Under the pieces are notes generated by a model, which was not told where the DNA came from, ran no database searches, and was given only the letters and a program-made list of their open reading frames with translations. A stretch of 45,185 nt of DNA from Lutibacter sp. (GTDB lineage: Bacteria; Bacteroidota; Bacteroidia; Flavobacteriales; Flavobacteriaceae): positions 1 to 45,185 of the forward strand of contig NZ_JAUYUD010000037.1 in the NCBI RefSeq assembly GCF_030692605.1, given 5' to 3'. Shown in pieces: positions 8,125 to 17,099 of the stretch. Position 1 is the stretch's first letter, and every line of letters begins with the position of its first letter. Made by a program: the position numbers and the translations under genes.

Positions 8125-9018
8125 AAAGCAGTAAAATTAATAAAAATATATCAATATGTATGTGATAAATACGAAGAGGAATTACAATATCACTGTCAAA
8201 GATTTACCAATAACAATAGACCTGAATTTACGGACCAAGAAATTATGACCATTTATTTGTTTTCAGTGAGTGAAGAACAGCGTTATAAAATTAAGCATAT
8301 CCATGATTTTGCAAAGAATTATTTGATAGAGTGGTTTCCAAAATTAAACTCCTATGTGGCTTTCTGTACGCGTCTCAACAAGCTATCAGCAGTACTAAAG
8401 ATTTTATGTAGCACTGTAATTCAGTCATTTATTCCAATAGAATGTTCAAAGGAGTTTTCATTATTAGATTCTATGCCAATTATTACCTGTGGTGGTAAAA
8501 GGACTGGAAAAGTAGCTAAAGAAATTACGGATAAAAGTTTTTGCTCCACAAAAAACTTGTGGTATTATGGTGTTAAATTACATTCACTAAACCATTACAA
8601 TAAAGGAACTTTGCCATATCCAGAAAGTATTGTGATTAGTAAAGCTTCTGAAAATGATTTAAATGTTTTTAAGGAAAATTGGTCAGAAATTAAAGGAAGG
8701 ACTTTTTTTGGCGATAAAATCTATCATAACCATGATTTTTTTGATAATTTATACACTGAAAATAAAATAACTATGCTAACGCCAATCAAAGGAATTAAAG
8801 GAAAATCAGAGGTTCTTAAGCAAAGAGATTTTGCCTATGAAAATCTCTTTTCAAAGGCTGTATCAACCATAAGACAACCTATAGAATCGTTTTTTAATTG
8901 GATAAATGAAAATACTCAAATCCAAAATGCAAGTAAAGTCAGGTCGTTTAAAGGTTTAATTGTACATATATTTGGAAAACTTGCTGCTTGTTTTTTAAAG
9001 CCAATTGTTAACCCTTAA
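8110..9018 (+). CDS. IS982-family transposase, 302 aa
   Basis: A full-length DDE transposase. An N-terminal helical region with an IYLF and AFCTRLN pattern precedes the catalytic core. Likely catalytic residues are Asp120 (SLLDSMPI), Asp202 (FFGDKIYHN) and Glu259 (RQPIESFFNWINE), the spacing and contexts known for IS982 (DDE_Tnp_1-like). The stop codon TAA at 9016-9018 lies within the right inverted repeat. No frameshift is needed. All motifs are intact, so the element may still be active. Confidence 0.9.
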   Translation: MINQAKAVKLIKIYQYVCDKYEEELQYHCQRFTNNNRPEFTDQEIMTIYLFSVSEEQRYKIKHIHDFAKNYLIEWFPKLNSYVAFCTRLNKLSAVLKILCSTVIQSFIPIECSKEFSLLDSMPIITCGGKRTGKVAKEITDKSFCSTKNLWYYGVKLHSLNHYNKGTLPYPESIVISKASENDLNVFKENWSEIKGRTFFGDKIYHNHDFFDNLYTENKITMLTPIKGIKGKSEVLKQRDFAYENLFSKAVSTIRQPIESFFNWINENTQIQNASKVRSFKGLIVHIFGKLAACFLKPIVNP

Positions 9019-9025
9019 TTCGCAT

Positions 9026-9030
9026 TATCA
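9026..9030 (+). repeat. Target site duplication, right copy
   Basis: TATCA directly after the right inverted repeat, matching 7980-7984. Joining the flanks through one copy rebuilds the symporter codons for GIGLILIP. Confidence 0.7.
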
Positions 9031-9626
9031 ATCCAATTCCAAAAAATATGGCAAAAAATATAACTTGAAGCATATTCTTATTTTCTGAAGCTGCTCCAAA
9101 TATATTGTCTGGAACAATATCTACCAATGCTTCTAAAGGACCACTTTCTTTTTGCTTAGAAGCTTCATCTGAATATTTAGCAGCATCGCCACTATAATTG
9201 CTAACTAATTCTAGACGAGTTTCTTCAGAAATTGAATTTCCTGGTTTAATAATATTCACCAACAACAATCCTATTAAAACAGCAATTACAGTAGTCAATA
9301 TATACAAACCTATTGTTTTACCTCCCATTGCAGACAGTTTAGAAATGTCTTTTAAATCGGAAACCCCTTTTATAAGCGAGGCAAGTATTAATGGCACTGC
9401 TATTAATTTTAAGGAGTTAATAAAAATTGACCCAAAAGGCTTTATCCAATCCTGAACAATTTCTTTACCACCAATAAATTGAGTCATTATTAAACCCACT
9501 AAAACACCTAAAACCATTCCCAGTAATATTTGCCAGTGTAATGCTAATTTTTTCATTTAAAAATTTTAAAATTCTTGGTAAGATAAAAAAAAATAATTGT
9601 AAACTAGTTTATTCCAGTTCATAAAA

Positions 9627-9645
9627 AAAGCTCCAAAGGAGCTTT
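9627..9645 (-). terminator. Terminator after the small outer-membrane protein gene
   Basis: An 8-bp perfect stem AAAGCTCC/GGAGCTTT with a 3-base loop is followed on the minus strand by a run of seven T. It is 20 bases past the stop of the gene at 9665. Confidence 0.8.
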
Positions 9646-9664
9646 ATATTTAATAATCAAATAA

Positions 9665-10156
9665 TTAGTTGAAGAGATACCTTAGAGATAGCGCTAAATC
9701 TATATTGGTGTCATTGCCATAATCTCCCATAATTCCAAATTCTGGTCTAAAATCAAGCGAAATAAGTAAAGGAATGCCAAAATTGTATTCTATACCCACA
9801 TTTCCATCTAAATTTAAAAACAGTCCATCATCCTGATTTCCAACAAATCCTGATTTTTTACTCCAATTCCCTAACCCTGCTCCAACACCTGCATACCAAT
9901 TAAAACCTCCATCAATATTCCAAACCCATTGATAAATACCACTTAATTTAAATGCATCTGAATTGGTATGATCTCTAAAACCAAGATCAATTTCTAGCCT
10001 GTTATATTCGCCTAATTCTCTTTGATAGGATATTTCGGTCCCAAATCCATCATTGTTTCCCAAACGCAAACCCAACGCGTTTCTTGAAATGTCTTGCGCC
10101 TCAATGCTTAAAATAAAACTAAAAAAAACAACTGCTACTAAAAATAAATTTTTCAT
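9665..10156 (-). CDS. Small outer-membrane beta-barrel protein, 163 aa
   Basis: The N-terminus is a clear signal peptide (MKNLFLVAVVFFSFILSIEA, cleavage probably after residue 20). The rest alternates glycine and aromatic residues in strand-like segments and ends in RYLFN, with a terminal aromatic strand typical of outer-membrane barrels. It resembles porin-like or outer-membrane-protein-with-beta-barrel-domain annotations in Flavobacteriaceae; an eight-stranded barrel would fit the length. No binding partner can be inferred. It has its own terminator and is not in an operon with the disrupted symporter. Confidence 0.7.
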   Translation of the reverse strand: MKNLFLVAVVFFSFILSIEAQDISRNALGLRLGNNDGFGTEISYQRELGEYNRLEIDLGFRDHTNSDAFKLSGIYQWVWNIDGGFNWYAGVGAGLGNWSKKSGFVGNQDDGLFLNLDGNVGIEYNFGIPLLISLDFRPEFGIMGDYGNDTNIDLALSLRYLFN

Positions 10157-10318
10157 AAATTAAATTATTTGATTATTAAAGAATTGATGATTGTCCCATT
10201 AATTATGATTAAAACGCTTAAAAAACTTTATTATTTTAACCTATTTTAAAATGATATTGATTTAAATTTAAATTCTATTTTTTTTATTAATTTGCAATAA
10301 TAATTTAAAATTAAAAAA

Positions 10319-10942
10319 ATGGCGGGATTAATAGATTTACTTAACAGCGATTTAGGAAAAACATTGGTAACTGGTGCAAGTAAAAAACTTGGTCAAGATA
10401 AAGGTAAAACCGCCTCTGCATTAAATGCCGCAATGCCTTTAATATTAGGGGCAATGAAAAACAATGCATCGTCTCCTAAGGGAGCAGAAGGTTTGTTAAA
10501 CGCATTATCTAAAAAACATGATGGTGGTATTTTAGATAATTTAGGAGATTTATTAGGTAATGATGATATTTTAAAAGATGGTGCTGGTATTTTAGGGCAT
10601 GTTTTTGGTGGGAAAGAACAAAATGTTGCAAAAGCAGTAAGTGCTAAAAGTGGTATGAATGCTGGAGCTACCATGGATTTATTAAAAATGGCTGCTCCTG
10701 TTATTATGGGGTATTTGGGAAAAGAAAAGCAAACTAAAAATGTAACTGATGGAAATGGAATTGACGACATACTTGGTGGTTTATTAGGTGGAAACGCTAA
10801 AGGAGAACAAAGTTTAATCGCCAAAATATTAGATGCTAATGGAGACGGAAGTGTTATTGATGACATAATGGGAATGGTATCTGGCGGTAAAAAGAAAGGG
10901 GGTTTAGTTGGGTTATTAGGGGGTTTATTTGGAAGAAAATAA
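10319..10942 (+). CDS. DUF937 domain protein, 207 aa
   Basis: A glycine-, leucine- and lysine-rich cytoplasmic protein matching the DUF937 family by pattern. It starts MAGLIDLLNSDLGKTLV, and repeated helical units with AAPVIMGYLG and LLGGLLGG-type segments follow. A short calcium-loop-like sequence DANGDGSVIDD lies near residues 173-183, which is usual for the family (often DxDGDGS). The family has no firm function. A strong terminator follows 18 bases after the stop codon, so the gene is a single transcription unit. Confidence 0.82.
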   Translation: MAGLIDLLNSDLGKTLVTGASKKLGQDKGKTASALNAAMPLILGAMKNNASSPKGAEGLLNALSKKHDGGILDNLGDLLGNDDILKDGAGILGHVFGGKEQNVAKAVSAKSGMNAGATMDLLKMAAPVIMGYLGKEKQTKNVTDGNGIDDILGGLLGGNAKGEQSLIAKILDANGDGSVIDDIMGMVSGGKKKGGLVGLLGGLFGRK

Positions 10943-10962
10943 TTTTTAATAGAACTAAATAA

Positions 10963-10997
10963 AAAGGTCAAGTTTTTCAACTTGACCTTTTTTTATT
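10963..10997 (+). terminator. Rho-independent terminator after the DUF937 gene
   Basis: A 12-bp perfect stem (AAAGGTCAAGTT with its complement, loop TTTC at 10975-10978) runs straight into a T-run. Confidence 0.9.
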
Positions 10998-11025
10998 CTT
11001 ACTATTCATTATTGAATTATAAATG

Positions 11026-11033
11026 TATTTTTG
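11026..11033 (+). promoter_or_regulatory. -7 box for the DUF6787-like gene
   Basis: TATTTTTG matches TAnnTTTG and would start RNA near 11040, 12 bases before the ATG at 11052. This rules out the alternative TTG start at 11031, which overlaps the box itself. Confidence 0.5.
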
Positions 11034-11051
11034 CACAGAATTTATCAAAAA

Positions 11052-11363
11052 ATGGAGAAATTAAAAAAACGTTGGGGACTAACTTCAAATTTTCAAATTT
11101 TATTAATACTAATTGTTTTTTCTTTAAATGGTTCATTTGCTGCTTGGATTGCAAAACCGTTGACTGAATTTATTGGTTTAAATTATGAAAATACAAACCC
11201 TTGGTTATTTTGGCCTGTTCGAATTATTTTAATTTTTGTTATTTATCAAATAACGTTGCCTTTGGTAGGTTTTTGTTTTGGTCAGTTTAAATTCTTCTGG
11301 AATTTTTTCACAAAAAAAATGTTCGCAAGAATAGGTTTCAAAGACAATTTTAAAGAATCTTAG
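11052..11363 (+). CDS. DUF6787-like small membrane protein, 103 aa
   Basis: The protein starts MEKLKKRWGLTSNFQ, a cytoplasmic basic end. Two hydrophobic segments follow (about residues 16-36 and 56-80), the second holding ITLPLVGFCFGQF. The overall layout matches flavobacterial proteins annotated as DUF6787; function is unknown. The ATG at 11052 is preferred over TTG at 11031 because the upstream codons lie within the promoter box. Its TAG stop at 11361-11363 overlaps the stop of the convergent gene by three bases. Confidence 0.7.
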   Translation: MEKLKKRWGLTSNFQILLILIVFSLNGSFAAWIAKPLTEFIGLNYENTNPWLFWPVRIILIFVIYQITLPLVGFCFGQFKFFWNFFTKKMFARIGFKDNFKES

Positions 11364-11632
11364 GTTACTTCTTTTTTAATTAAGAATTTATAAATCCAAG
11401 TGAAAGTGAAAGTTGGAATAAAATCTGTTCCAAAAAATCCTGCTTCTTCAACAAACGTTACAAAACTTGCTATTTTACCAGCAGTACCTTTGTACATTTT
11501 TAAAATTAAAAATGCTGCCAATGGTGCCCAAAAAATATCAAAAAACTCTCCAAAAAATGGTATTACAAAAGATAGCATTCCAACTCCATCTAAAAACAAC
11601 CCTAAAATCAATAATTTATATTTTTCTTGCAT
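11360..11632 (-). CDS. Small membrane protein of unknown function, 90 aa
   Basis: I do not assign this to a named family. It has two or three hydrophobic segments (about residues 7-26, 33-47, and a more amphipathic stretch at 53-80) and a basic C-terminus. The start is 36 bases downstream of the msrA stop on the same strand, so it may be the last gene of the metalloprotease-threonine aldolase-msrA run. The stop overlaps that of the convergent DUF6787-like gene. Confidence 0.6.
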   Translation of the reverse strand: MQEKYKLLILGLFLDGVGMLSFVIPFFGEFFDIFWAPLAAFLILKMYKGTAGKIASFVTFVEEAGFFGTDFIPTFTFTWIYKFLIKKEVT

Positions 11633-11668
11633 TGGTTCTTTAAAATTGAAGGTAATACACTCTTTTAA

Positions 11669-12301
11669 TTAGTTTTCTTTTAATTTGTTTTTAAACTTTT
11701 TTAAAAATTTATCTAATTTAGGATTGATAACTGCAACACAATAACCCTGTGTTTTATTATTATTGTAATAATTTTGATGATACTCTTCGGCTATGTAAAA
11801 AATATCAGCTTTTGAAATTTCTGTTACTATCTTATTTTCAAATACATGAGCTTCTGTTAATTCTTTTATAAAATTTTCTGCAATTAACTTTTGAGTTTCA
11901 TTGTGATAAAATATAGCAGATCTATATTGCGTCCCCACATCAAAACCTTGTTTATTTTTAGTGGTTGGGTCATGGGTGCTAAAAAAAACTTCAAGAATTT
12001 CTTGAAAACTAATTTCACTTGCGTCAAATTTAATTTGAATTGCTTCAGCATGTTCTGTTAATCCAGTTGTAATATCATTATAGGTAGGATTTATTAGTTT
12101 TCCTCCAGTATATCCAGATTTAACAGTTTCAACACCTTTTAGCCGCTGAAAGATAGCCTCTGTGCACCAAAAACAACCATTGGCCAGCGTTGCAGTTTCT
12201 ATTTTCGTATTCATTTTTGATTTTTTAATTAGACTCGATTGAGACAGCATATTATTTGTAACTAAAAAAGTAAGAGCTAGAAGAATTAATTGTTTTTTCA
12301 T
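11669..12301 (-). CDS. msrA: Peptide-methionine (S)-S-oxide reductase, exported form
   Basis: MsrA reduces methionine-S-sulfoxide in proteins using a catalytic cysteine. The motif NGCFWCTEAIF (about residues 42-52) supplies the nucleophile. The conserved EGVxxVxxGYxGG, DPTT and QYRS segments follow, and a likely resolving cysteine lies in QGYCVAVINP near the C-terminus. The first 20 residues form a signal peptide (MKKQLILLALTFLVTNNMLS), so the enzyme should repair oxidised proteins in the envelope rather than the cytoplasm. No fused MsrB domain is present. It lies 53 bases after the threonine aldolase gene on the same strand. Confidence 0.92.
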   Translation of the reverse strand: MKKQLILLALTFLVTNNMLSQSSLIKKSKMNTKIETATLANGCFWCTEAIFQRLKGVETVKSGYTGGKLINPTYNDITTGLTEHAEAIQIKFDASEISFQEILEVFFSTHDPTTKNKQGFDVGTQYRSAIFYHNETQKLIAENFIKELTEAHVFENKIVTEISKADIFYIAEEYHQNYYNNNKTQGYCVAVINPKLDKFLKKFKNKLKEN

Positions 12302-12354
12302 TGTAATATATTTAATTCTAAGTCGCGTTCCTTTTGGTATAATTACATTTAAAA

Positions 12355-13377
12355 TTAAATATTTTCAATAGTTCTTACAACGCTTTCTAACATATCTTCG
12401 GTAAAATCTAAATGAGTTACCATTCTTAGTTTTCCTTGACCCATACTAATTAATAGGATTCCCGCACCTTTTAAACGATTAATAAAATCATATTCATTAA
12501 TTGAATCAATAACATTAAAAATAACAATGTTAGTTTCAATTGGCTCCACATTTTTTATTAAATGACAGTTAGATAAGGTTGCTCCAATTATTTTTGCCCG
12601 TGTATGATCTACGGCTAACCTTTCAACATGGTTGTCAAGTGCATAAATACCAGCGGCGGCGAGATATCCCGCTTGTCTCATTGCTCCTCCAAATAATTTT
12701 CTAATTCTTAACGCTTTTGCTATATGCTCTTTACTTCCAATTAAAACAGATCCTATGGGCGCACCTAAACCTTTAGACAAACAAATTGATATGGTATCAA
12801 AAGTTTTTCCATATTGATCTGGAGTTTCATTTTTTGCTACTAAGGCGTTAAAAAGTCGGGCACCATCTAAATGAAAAGCTAAATTATTAGTCGTACATAT
12901 TTTTTTTATTTTCAATATTTCTTCAAAATCCCAACAAGCTCCACCCCCTTTATTCGTAGTATTTTCTAAGGAAACTAGCCTTGAAAATGGAGTATGAATA
13001 TCAGATCTACCACCTTCAATTATTTCATTAAACTGTTTTGCTTTAAACATACCGCGCTCTCCATCAATTAAATAAGATGTTACACCTGAATTAAATGCAG
13101 GTCCACCTCCTTCAAAATTGTAGACATGTGCCCATTTATCACAAAACATTTTATCGCCTGGCTGTGTATGTAATTTTATTGCAGCTTGATTTGCCATCGT
13201 GCCAGAAGGAAAAAAAAGAGCATCTTCCATTCCAAATATTTCAGCAATTTTTTCTTGTAATCGATTCACTGTTGGATCGGTTTTAAAAACATCATCACCA
13301 ACTTCGGCATTCATCATTGCTTTCAACATTCCTTTAGTTGGTTTGGTTACTGTATCGCTTATTAAATTTATTTCCAT
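12355..13377 (-). CDS. ltaE: Low-specificity L-threonine aldolase
   Basis: A 340-residue PLP enzyme of the beta-eliminating lyase family that splits L-threonine or allo-threonine into glycine and acetaldehyde. Seen motifs are LISDTVTKPT at the N-terminus, DPTVNRLQEKIAE, HLDGARLFNAL with the PLP-contacting Asp and Arg, and the lysine that binds PLP in ICLSKGLGAPIGS (about residue 205). The ATG is 24 bases after the stop of the metalloprotease gene, so the two are probably co-transcribed, although no functional link between them is obvious. Confidence 0.9.
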   Translation of the reverse strand: MEINLISDTVTKPTKGMLKAMMNAEVGDDVFKTDPTVNRLQEKIAEIFGMEDALFFPSGTMANQAAIKLHTQPGDKMFCDKWAHVYNFEGGGPAFNSGVTSYLIDGERGMFKAKQFNEIIEGGRSDIHTPFSRLVSLENTTNKGGGACWDFEEILKIKKICTTNNLAFHLDGARLFNALVAKNETPDQYGKTFDTISICLSKGLGAPIGSVLIGSKEHIAKALRIRKLFGGAMRQAGYLAAAGIYALDNHVERLAVDHTRAKIIGATLSNCHLIKNVEPIETNIVIFNVIDSINEYDFINRLKGAGILLISMGQGKLRMVTHLDFTEDMLESVVRTIENI

Positions 13378-13401
13378 ATTATTAATTTGTTAATTTTCTA
13401 T

Positions 13402-15807
13402 TTAAAAATCGCAACTCATACTTCCAATTGGCGCTCCATCAGGAATTCTAGGGGCAATAACTTTTTGGTATTTTGATGTATTTTTATAAAAGTCATCTAT
13501 TAATACTACATATTCTTGGGTATACGATTGATTTACTTTTGATCCTTTTTTGGTTAATAACCATTTTCTTAATTCTTTCAATTTATAATTTGTAATAGCT
13601 TTAGCTTGGAATGAAGCTACATTACTTGCAGCTAAAAAAAACAAGCTTTGCAATACTTCGTGATTTATATTTTGCTGAATTTCAAAGTCATATATTATGA
13701 TATGATTCATTTTAAAACTTTCATTTATCACGCTATCTATCAACTCGTCCAATCCTAAATTTTGGTTGTATAATGCTTTTTGATGAATTAAACGTGAAGC
13801 TCTTTCAGGATTAAATAATAAATTTAATGCAAACTCTGATGCCGTTGAAGCACTATTTAAAGCATCAAATGAAATTCCATTTTTAGAGTTAAAAGACTCT
13901 CTGGTTCTAGGAAATCCATTTGCTCTTGGGGGAAATAATTCAATCAAATGAATTGGAATTTTTAAAGTTTCAACTTTTAATGTGTTCAAAATGCTTTCAA
14001 GCGCTTCCTTTTCTAAAAATGCCTGTATTGGCTTAATAATTTTTTGTCCATCATTTTTGACTGCATACGAGTAATCTATTCCTCCAATTAATTTTATGGT
14101 AGCTTCCAATTGATAACGATGGAAAAAATAAAGTGGAACGAATAAATCTTCCAATGATGTATAGGGTTCATTATCCCCTAAATTAGCCACTGAAAAATTG
14201 GCAATGGCTTTAGCTCTAACTTTTAGAATCCTATTTAATTCAATAGCAGGATTCGACCCATTATCCCATAAATGTGCGTAAATATGAGCTCCGCCTTCTG
14301 CTCTTGCGTCGCTGTCTGTAATAAATTTCAACCCATTTTCTAAAGAAGTGGCAATAATTTTATTTAATTCTTGAGTTTCATTCAAGTTTGGAGGAAAATC
14401 TTGATAAGAATAAGCCACAGTAACTTTATCCCATTCCTTAATTCCAACATCATATGCATCCTTTAAATCTATGTTCCCATCTGTTAATTGAACGTATGGA
14501 TGAGGGTAATCCATTACAGACCCTCTATCATTAACACTTGATGCAAAATTATGGGTAAAACCAAGAGTATGACCTATTTCATGAGCAGATAATTGTCGAA
14601 TTCTTGCCAAAGCCATTTTTAAAAGTTCATTTTCTGAATCATTCACTTTTGGAATTCCTAATAATGCTTGGGCAATTAAATAATCTTGCCTAATTCTTAA
14701 AGAGCCCAAACTAACATGACCTTTTAAAATTTCACCTGTTCTTGGATCAACTACGCTTGCACCATAAGACCAACCACGTGTAGACCTATGAACCCATTGT
14801 ATTACGTTATACCTTATATCTAATGGATCAACTCCTTCTGGTAATACTTTAATTTGAAATGCATTTTTATATCCTGCCGCTTCAAAAGCTTGGTTCCACC
14901 AACTTCCTCCTTCTAGCAAAGCCGATTTTATTGGTTCTGGTGCTCCCCTATCTAAATAATAAATAATTGGCTCAACAGGTTCGCTTTGTAACGCTTCCGG
15001 ATTTTTTTTTGTTAATCTATGTCTTATAATAAATTGCTTTTTTATATCTGATTCCACTGGAGTTGCATAATCTAAATATGACATGCCTATTGCTCCTGAT
15101 CGAGGATCAAATTTTCTCATTTTATAATTTGAGTCAGGCAATTCTATAAATGAATGATGTTGTCTTACCGTAACAAGTGATGAATTTGGTGTTACACTTT
15201 TTATAAAATTCCCTTCTGCTTCGCCTGTAAAAGTTAAAATTGCTTCAAATTCTACATTTTTAGGAAACGCTTTTGTTCGTTCTAAATAAAAAGCACTTTT
15301 AGTAAGATCCAATTTATAAGTACCTTGCTTTGAAGATTTTAATCGGTTCGAAACACCATGGGCATCACTCATAAAAAATGAAGAAACATCAATTAAATAA
15401 TTAGTCTCTATTGTTTCAATAATAGGAAATCCGTACCAAACGGATTGAGCAAATGCTTCTTGAACAGATTTTTTTTCTTCTAAATTATCACTTACTGCGC
15501 GGTACTTTAAATTTGGCTCAATAAGCAACAACTTATTACCCGCTTTTATAAATTTAACTACAGCCGTTTCTCCCAATTGCCCTCTATCCAAACCAATATC
15601 GTTAGAACCTATACCTGCTGCCAAAGAATTTACATATAAAAACTCCTGATCAACATTAGAAACTTTTAAATATATCTTATCGGTATTTTCCTCATAAAAA
15701 AAATCGAAAAAACCTTTAAAATGTTTCATTTCTTTAGTTTTTTGAAAAGATTGAGAAATACCCGAAAAACAAAATAAAATCGATAACACACTTAAAAAAT
15801 ATTTCAT
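13402..15807 (-). CDS. Zinc-dependent metalloprotease (DUF5117/DUF4953 type), secreted
   Basis: An 801-residue exported protease. The signal peptide is MKYFLSVLSILFCFSGIS. The central zinc site SAHEIGHTLGFTHNF near residues 405-420 matches HExxHxxGxxH of metzincins, and a Met-turn-like VMDYPHP follows. The flanking regions fit the DUF5117 (N-terminal, with FEAILTFTG and DPRSGAIG) and DUF4953 (C-terminal) layout of large Bacteroidota zinc proteases. Length is near the usual 800-850. There is no type IX sorting domain at the C-terminus, so a periplasmic or outer-membrane location is likely. It heads the minus-strand run that ends at 11360. Confidence 0.9.
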   Translation of the reverse strand: MKYFLSVLSILFCFSGISQSFQKTKEMKHFKGFFDFFYEENTDKIYLKVSNVDQEFLYVNSLAAGIGSNDIGLDRGQLGETAVVKFIKAGNKLLLIEPNLKYRAVSDNLEEKKSVQEAFAQSVWYGFPIIETIETNYLIDVSSFFMSDAHGVSNRLKSSKQGTYKLDLTKSAFYLERTKAFPKNVEFEAILTFTGEAEGNFIKSVTPNSSLVTVRQHHSFIELPDSNYKMRKFDPRSGAIGMSYLDYATPVESDIKKQFIIRHRLTKKNPEALQSEPVEPIIYYLDRGAPEPIKSALLEGGSWWNQAFEAAGYKNAFQIKVLPEGVDPLDIRYNVIQWVHRSTRGWSYGASVVDPRTGEILKGHVSLGSLRIRQDYLIAQALLGIPKVNDSENELLKMALARIRQLSAHEIGHTLGFTHNFASSVNDRGSVMDYPHPYVQLTDGNIDLKDAYDVGIKEWDKVTVAYSYQDFPPNLNETQELNKIIATSLENGLKFITDSDARAEGGAHIYAHLWDNGSNPAIELNRILKVRAKAIANFSVANLGDNEPYTSLEDLFVPLYFFHRYQLEATIKLIGGIDYSYAVKNDGQKIIKPIQAFLEKEALESILNTLKVETLKIPIHLIELFPPRANGFPRTRESFNSKNGISFDALNSASTASEFALNLLFNPERASRLIHQKALYNQNLGLDELIDSVINESFKMNHIIIYDFEIQQNINHEVLQSLFFLAASNVASFQAKAITNYKLKELRKWLLTKKGSKVNQSYTQEYVVLIDDFYKNTSKYQKVIAPRIPDGAPIGSMSCDF

Positions 15808-15874
15808 TTTTTTTAGAAAAATTAGAATTAATAAAATAATTGAGATGTTCGTATTTCTATAATTATTGTTGTTT

Positions 15875-15882
15875 CAAATATA
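15875..15882 (-). promoter_or_regulatory. -7 box of the metalloprotease gene
   Basis: The minus strand reads TATATTTG here, an exact TAnnTTTG. Transcription would start near 15868 and leave a leader of about 60 bases. The -33 region is not a clean TTTG. Confidence 0.4.
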
Positions 15883-15941
15883 ATTTATAATTTCTTAAAC
15901 CATTTAATTTTAAACATAATTAAAAAATGAAAAAAAATTAA

Positions 15942-15974
15942 TTTGCATAGATTAAATATGAAAGATTATTTTTG
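15942..15974 (+). promoter_or_regulatory. Promoter of prfB
   Basis: TTTG at 15942-15945, a 21-base spacer, and TATTTTTG at 15967-15974 give a full Bacteroidota sigma-ABfr type promoter. RNA would start near 15981, 12 bases before the ATG at 15993. The upstream TTG at 15972 lies inside the -7 box and cannot be the start. Confidence 0.7.
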
Positions 15975-15992
15975 TGTCACTTTTTACATGAA

Positions 15993-17099
15993 ATGATAAC
16001 AAACGATCAAATATTAAAATTACAAGAACGAATAGTCAATTTAAAAACTTACCTCGAAATTGACAAGAAAATAATTGAAATTTCTAACGAGGAAGAGAAA
16101 ACTCTAAATCCTGATTTTTGGAATAACTCAAAAGAGGCTGAATCAATTATGAAAATAATTCAATCTAAAAAAAGTTGGGTTGAAGATTTTAAAAAAATAA
16201 CAACTAACTATGAGGATATTTTGGTTCTTTTCGATTTTTTTAAAGAAGGCGAAGTTTCAGAAAAAGAGGTCGAAAAACTATATCATACAACCGCTGGTTT
16301 AGTTGAAAAACTTGAATTTAAAAATATGCTTTCTGAAGAAGGTGATAATTTAAGTGCGGTGCTTCAAATTACTGCTGGTGCAGGTGGAACTGAGAGTTGT
16401 GATTGGGCAGAAATGTTAATGCGTATGTACTTAATGTGGAGCCAAAATCAAGGTTACAAAGTTAAAGAACTAAATTTTCAGGCAGGAGATACTGTTGGTA
16501 TTAAAACAGTAACCATAGAAATAGAAGGCGAATTTGCATTTGGCTATTTAAAAGGTGAGAATGGTGTGCATAGATTGGTTAGAATTTCACCATTTGATAG
16601 TAATGCAAAACGGCATACTTCATTTGCTTCTGTATATGCTTACCCTTTGGTAGATGATAGCATTGATATAACAATTAATCCGGCCGATATAGAAATTATT
16701 ACTTCTAGATCTAGTGGCGCGGGTGGACAAAATGTAAACAAAGTTGAAACAAAAGTTCAGTTAACCCATAAACCAACAGGAATTCAAATTTCTTGTTCAG
16801 AAACGCGTTCTCAACATGAAAATCGAGACAGAGCTTTGCAAATGCTAAAATCTCAATTATATGAAATTGAATTAAAAAAACAGCATGAAGCACGTGAAGA
16901 TATTGAAGCAGGAAAAATGAAAATAGAATTTGGATCTCAAATTAGAAATTATGTAATGCACCCGTATAAATTAGTGAAAGACGTTAGAACTTTGCATGAA
17001 ACAGCCAATGTTGATGCTGTTATGGATGGCGATATAGACGGTTTTATAAAGGCCTTTTTAATGCAAAATGGTCAAAAAGAAACTTCAAATGAGTTATAA
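15993..17099 (+). CDS. prfB: Peptide chain release factor 2
   Basis: RF2 ends translation at UGA and UAA. The 368-residue product has the SPF tripeptide (residues 199-201) that reads the stop codon and the GGQ motif (residues 244-246, in [11 protein letters not shown]) that triggers peptide release. The N-terminal helical domain aligns with E. coli RF2, but the frame is continuous: at the position of the E. coli programmed frameshift (after RGYL) this gene reads TYLEID with no in-frame TGA. The autoregulatory frameshift is therefore absent. The HAD phosphatase gene starts at the very next base after its stop. Confidence 0.95.
   Translation: MITNDQILKLQERIVNLKTYLEIDKKIIEISNEEEKTLNPDFWNNSKEAESIMKIIQSKKSWVEDFKKITTNYEDILVLFDFFKEGEVSEKEVEKLYHTTAGLVEKLEFKNMLSEEGDNLSAVLQITAGAGGTESCDWAEMLMRMYLMWSQNQGYKVKELNFQAGDTVGIKTVTIEIEGEFAFGYLKGENGVHRLVRISPFDSNAKRHTSFASVYAYPLVDDSIDITINPADIEIITSRSSGAGGQNVNKVETKVQLTHKPTGIQISCSETRSQHENRDRALQMLKSQLYEIELKKQHEAREDIEAGKMKIEFGSQIRNYVMHPYKLVKDVRTLHETANVDAVMDGDIDGFIKAFLMQNGQKETSNEL

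Larger units (their letters stand above)
7985..9025 (+). mobile_element. Complete IS982-family insertion sequence, 1041 bp
   Basis: The element has perfect 18-bp terminal inverted repeats (ATGCGAATTAAGGGTTAA at 7985-8002 and its complement at 9008-9025). It is flanked by TATCA duplications and carries one transposase gene. The boundaries were set by comparison with the paralogous symporter gene, which shows where host sequence resumes. Size and single-ORF layout fit the IS982 family. The transposase runs antisense to the host gene it interrupts. Confidence 0.9.
7206..9556 (-). pseudogene. Second DAACS symporter, disrupted by an IS982-family insertion
   Basis: Two open halves flank the insertion: the N-terminal half (9556 down to 9026) and the C-terminal half (7984 down to 7206). 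Removing 7985-9025 and one copy of the 5-bp duplication TATCA restores one uninterrupted frame of 434 codons, aligned to the intact 426-residue neighbour with an 8-residue longer C-terminus. By eye the first 177 residues differ from the neighbour at about 15 positions, so the two genes are tandem duplicates. TM8 keeps the same DMCRT and N residues. The upstream half now ends with five element-derived codons (MRIKG) and a stop inside the repeat. The C-terminal half has an in-frame TTG but lacks the first five or so helices. The gene is almost certainly non-functional, yet no other frameshift or stop has accumulated, so the insertion is recent. Confidence 0.9.

Noticed and set aside
10393-10980. 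195-codon open frame on the minus strand
   Set aside because: It is antisense to the DUF937 gene, proline-rich from the complement of glycine codons, and starts in the terminator.
15972-15992. Upstream TTG start for prfB
   Set aside because: The codon lies inside the -7 box of a consensus promoter and the seven added residues are not conserved in RF2.
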